Source of the DNA: Clostridiales bacterium DTU023
Lineage (GTDB): Bacteria; Bacillota; Clostridia; Saccharofermentanales; DTU023
NCBI GenBank assembly: GCA_001512945.1
Contig: LFTF01000065.1
Location: 7,337 to 14,873 of the forward strand
DNA length: 7,537 nt
Reading direction: 5' to 3'
Shown here in pieces: positions 6,734-7,537 of this stretch. The stretch's first letter is position 1. The number at the start of each line of letters is the position of its first letter. The notes beneath the pieces were generated by a model. The model was not told where the DNA came from. It ran no database searches and worked only from the letters and a program-made list of their open reading frames with translations. Both the position numbers and the translations under genes were made by a program.

Positions 6734-6754
6734 TTCTGCAATTATACAGCAGAA
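6734..6754. repeat. Inverted repeat TTCTGC-N9-GCAGAA on the -10 box, candidate operator
   Basis: Perfect 6-bp arms flank a 9-nt centre that contains the TATAAT box (6741-6746) of the proposed promoter. Placement directly over the -10 and start site is where a repressor would act. The arms are mixed in composition, so this is more convincing than the AT-only repeats. No matching copy is seen elsewhere in the window. Confidence 0.45.
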
Positions 6755-6769
6755 AATTACATGTGAAAT
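6741..6769 (-). promoter_or_regulatory. Promoter of the FMN-binding protein gene
   Basis: On the minus strand a perfect TATAAT is the complement of 6741-6746, with TTTCAC (6763-6768) as a weak -35 at 16 nt. Transcription would start near 6734 and leave a leader of about 59 nt before the ATG. The rest of the 139-nt gap between the two flavoprotein genes shows no clear terminator behind the nitroreductase gene, so read-through from upstream is also possible. Confidence 0.55.
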
Positions 6770-6814
6770 GACCTGAATAGTACCGGTTAAGAAGTGTATT
6801 CGGACCATGCGAGA

Positions 6815-7369
6815 TTAGTTGAAATCACGAATCAATCGGGGATTGTGAACATGCGGCTTCTTTGTTGTGGCCGCGTGACCAATTGCGATGGCGACGCAGA
6901 AGCGTTCATCTTCTTCCATCCTCATGAGTTCACGGCAGTTGTCCGGGTCATCGGCTTTGAAGGCGAGTCGTGGCATCCCAAGAATTACGCTCGAAAGCCC
7001 CATTGATTGAGCCGCAATGGCAAGTGTCTGAACGGCGATGCCGGCATCGAGATCAGACCAGCTCGTGTCAGTCCCTGTGATAACAACGGCACACGGCGCC
7101 CCATAAAAGAAACTGTCAGCGTTGCGTTCGCGCAGCATCTTTTTCATTGCGGAATCACAGTAGTGAAAAATACGTGCATCAATTTTTCGAATGATTGTCT
7201 CGTCAGTAATGAAAGAGTAACGGAGCTGTTGACGGTCACGTGCCGTCGGTGCTGCGAGGACTGCGTCCTTCAGAATATCCATCTCTTCTTTTGTTAACAA
7301 TTCGCGCGTATAGGCGCGGATACTGCTGCGTTCCCGGATATTTATCAGTGTTTGATTTTTTACCGTCAT
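6815..7369 (-). CDS. Nitroreductase-family flavoprotein
   Basis: This 184-residue protein belongs to the nitroreductase fold, FMN enzymes that act as dimers and reduce nitro compounds, quinones or similar acceptors with NAD(P)H. RSSIRAYT at 14-21 is the N-terminal FMN-phosphate motif. PTARDRQQLRYSF at 41-53 matches the second FMN segment, which usually reads SARNxQPW; here Asp45 replaces the common Asn. APCAVVITG (91-99) and DLDAGIAVQTLAIAAQSMGL (106-125) match the central strand and helix of the dimer core. Length is at the short end of the family, as in the minimal clostridial-type members. AAAGGAG (7379-7385) lies 9 nt before the ATG. The leader holds two hairpins. The next gene is another small flavoprotein, which suggests related redox work. 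The physiological substrate cannot be told from sequence. Confidence 0.9.
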   Translation of the reverse strand: MTVKNQTLINIRERSSIRAYTRELLTKEEMDILKDAVLAAPTARDRQQLRYSFITDETIIRKIDARIFHYCDSAMKKMLRERNADSFFYGAPCAVVITGTDTSWSDLDAGIAVQTLAIAAQSMGLSSVILGMPRLAFKADDPDNCRELMRMEEDERFCVAIAIGHAATTKKPHVHNPRLIRDFN

Positions 7370-7388
7370 AGTGTTTTTCTCCTTTTGC

Positions 7389-7399
7389 GTCGAAACGAC
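7389..7399 (-). repeat. Short hairpin GTCG-TTT-CGAC before the nitroreductase ribosome binding site
   Basis: On the transcribed strand GTCG and CGAC pair around TTT, ending 3 nt before AAAAGGAG. Four GC-rich base pairs make a weak stem alone, but it follows the larger palindrome at 7404-7441, so the two could stack in the leader. Confidence 0.35.
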
Positions 7400-7403
7400 A
7401 ATA

Positions 7404-7441
7404 CTTTGTGATTACGGTTCCTGATAGATCCGTTCACAAAG
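7404..7441. repeat. 38-nt interrupted palindrome in the nitroreductase leader
   Basis: The outer arms CTTTGTGA (7404-7411) and TCACAAAG (7434-7441) are perfect complements, and the inner arms ACGG (7414-7417) and CCGT (7430-7433) also pair, with a 2-nt bulge on one side and a 12-nt apical loop. That gives 12 pairs in total. It lies between the proposed promoter and the ribosome binding site, so it could be an operator or a structured leader RNA. No T-tract follows on the minus strand, so it is not an ordinary terminator. It matches no riboswitch class I recognise. Confidence 0.55.
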
Positions 7442-7454
7442 GTTACTGATTCAT

Positions 7455-7493
7455 ATTTTACCAAACTTTAGGTAATACTATTTTCTTTAGCAA
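7455..7493 (-). promoter_or_regulatory. Probable promoter of the nitroreductase gene
   Basis: Two overlapping candidates exist on the minus strand: TTGCTA (7488-7493) with TAAAGT (7465-7470) at a 17-nt spacer, or TAAAAT (7455-7460) as -10 without a good -35. The second would start transcription near 7448, just before the 7404-7441 palindrome. Either places that palindrome inside the transcript. Confidence 0.4.
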
Positions 7494-7497
7494 ACAC

Positions 7498-7523
7498 ACT
7501 AGACATTCTAGTTGACATATCAA
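7498..7523. repeat. Two adjacent palindromes at the right edge, candidate operators
   Basis: ACTAGA-CAT-TCTAGT (7498-7512) has perfect 6-bp arms. TTGACATATCAA (7512-7523) is a 12-bp palindrome with one mismatched pair. Both lie upstream of the proposed nitroreductase promoter. TTGACA at 7512-7517 is a consensus -35 on the plus strand whose -10 would fall at the window edge, so a divergent gene, perhaps a regulator, may begin just outside. That gene is not visible here. Confidence 0.4.
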
Positions 7524-7537
7524 TAAATAGTTAGTAG

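Noticed and set aside
6676..6741. 22-residue N-terminal extension of the FMN-binding protein from TTG
   Set aside because: There is no ribosome binding site, it overlaps the -10 box, and a strong AAAGGAG serves the internal ATG at 6675.
7404..7441. FMN riboswitch in front of the nitroreductase
   Set aside because: The element is too short and lacks the multi-helix junction and conserved blocks of the FMN aptamer.
1..7537. Defence system, mobile element, CRISPR or phage island
   Set aside because: No nuclease, transposase, integrase, repeat-spacer pattern or tRNA attachment site is visible; the genes are metabolic or transport families in ordinary order.

Overview
The window is an ordinary-looking stretch of chromosome from an anaerobic bacterium, most likely a Firmicute. 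Several genes have strong AAAGGAG-type ribosome binding sites, GC content is moderate, and the set includes a membrane pyrophosphatase and small flavoproteins typical of anaerobes. Negativicutes would fit, but that is a guess from gene content. I see no tRNA, rRNA, CRISPR, insertion sequence or phage gene. All genes are intact except the first, which the window edge cuts.

Layout: (1) Positions 1-1767, minus strand: a ribokinase (rbsK) followed 31 nt later by a metzincin-like zinc metalloprotease that runs off the left edge. (2) 1768-1930: a divergent intergenic region with a candidate promoter for each side and two inverted repeats. (3) 1931-3772, plus strand: a Na+/phosphate cotransporter with a C-terminal PhoU-like domain. 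(4) 3754-3787: a hairpin terminator between convergent genes, with the transporter's stop codon in its loop. (5) 3790-6210, minus strand: a 104-residue beta-rich protein of unknown function downstream of hppA, a proton-pumping membrane pyrophosphatase whose K457/T460 pair marks it as K+-independent. (6) 6298-7369, minus strand: a small FMN-binding split-barrel protein and a nitroreductase-family flavoprotein, each with its own leader. (7) 7370-7537: the nitroreductase leader and promoter region, with three palindromic elements, ending in what may be the start of a divergent promoter.

Functional reading: a phosphate/pyrophosphate theme runs through the middle. HppA turns the pyrophosphate made by biosynthesis into phosphate and an ion gradient, the NptA/YjbB-type transporter moves phosphate across the membrane, and ribokinase makes ribose-5-phosphate, the precursor of PRPP, whose use releases pyrophosphate. 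The right end is a pair of flavin enzymes probably used in redox or detoxification chemistry. These links are inference from family and position. I found no convincing new multi-gene system. The points most worth a second look are the metalloprotease paired with ribokinase, the palindromes in front of the two flavoprotein genes, and the unknown small protein behind hppA.
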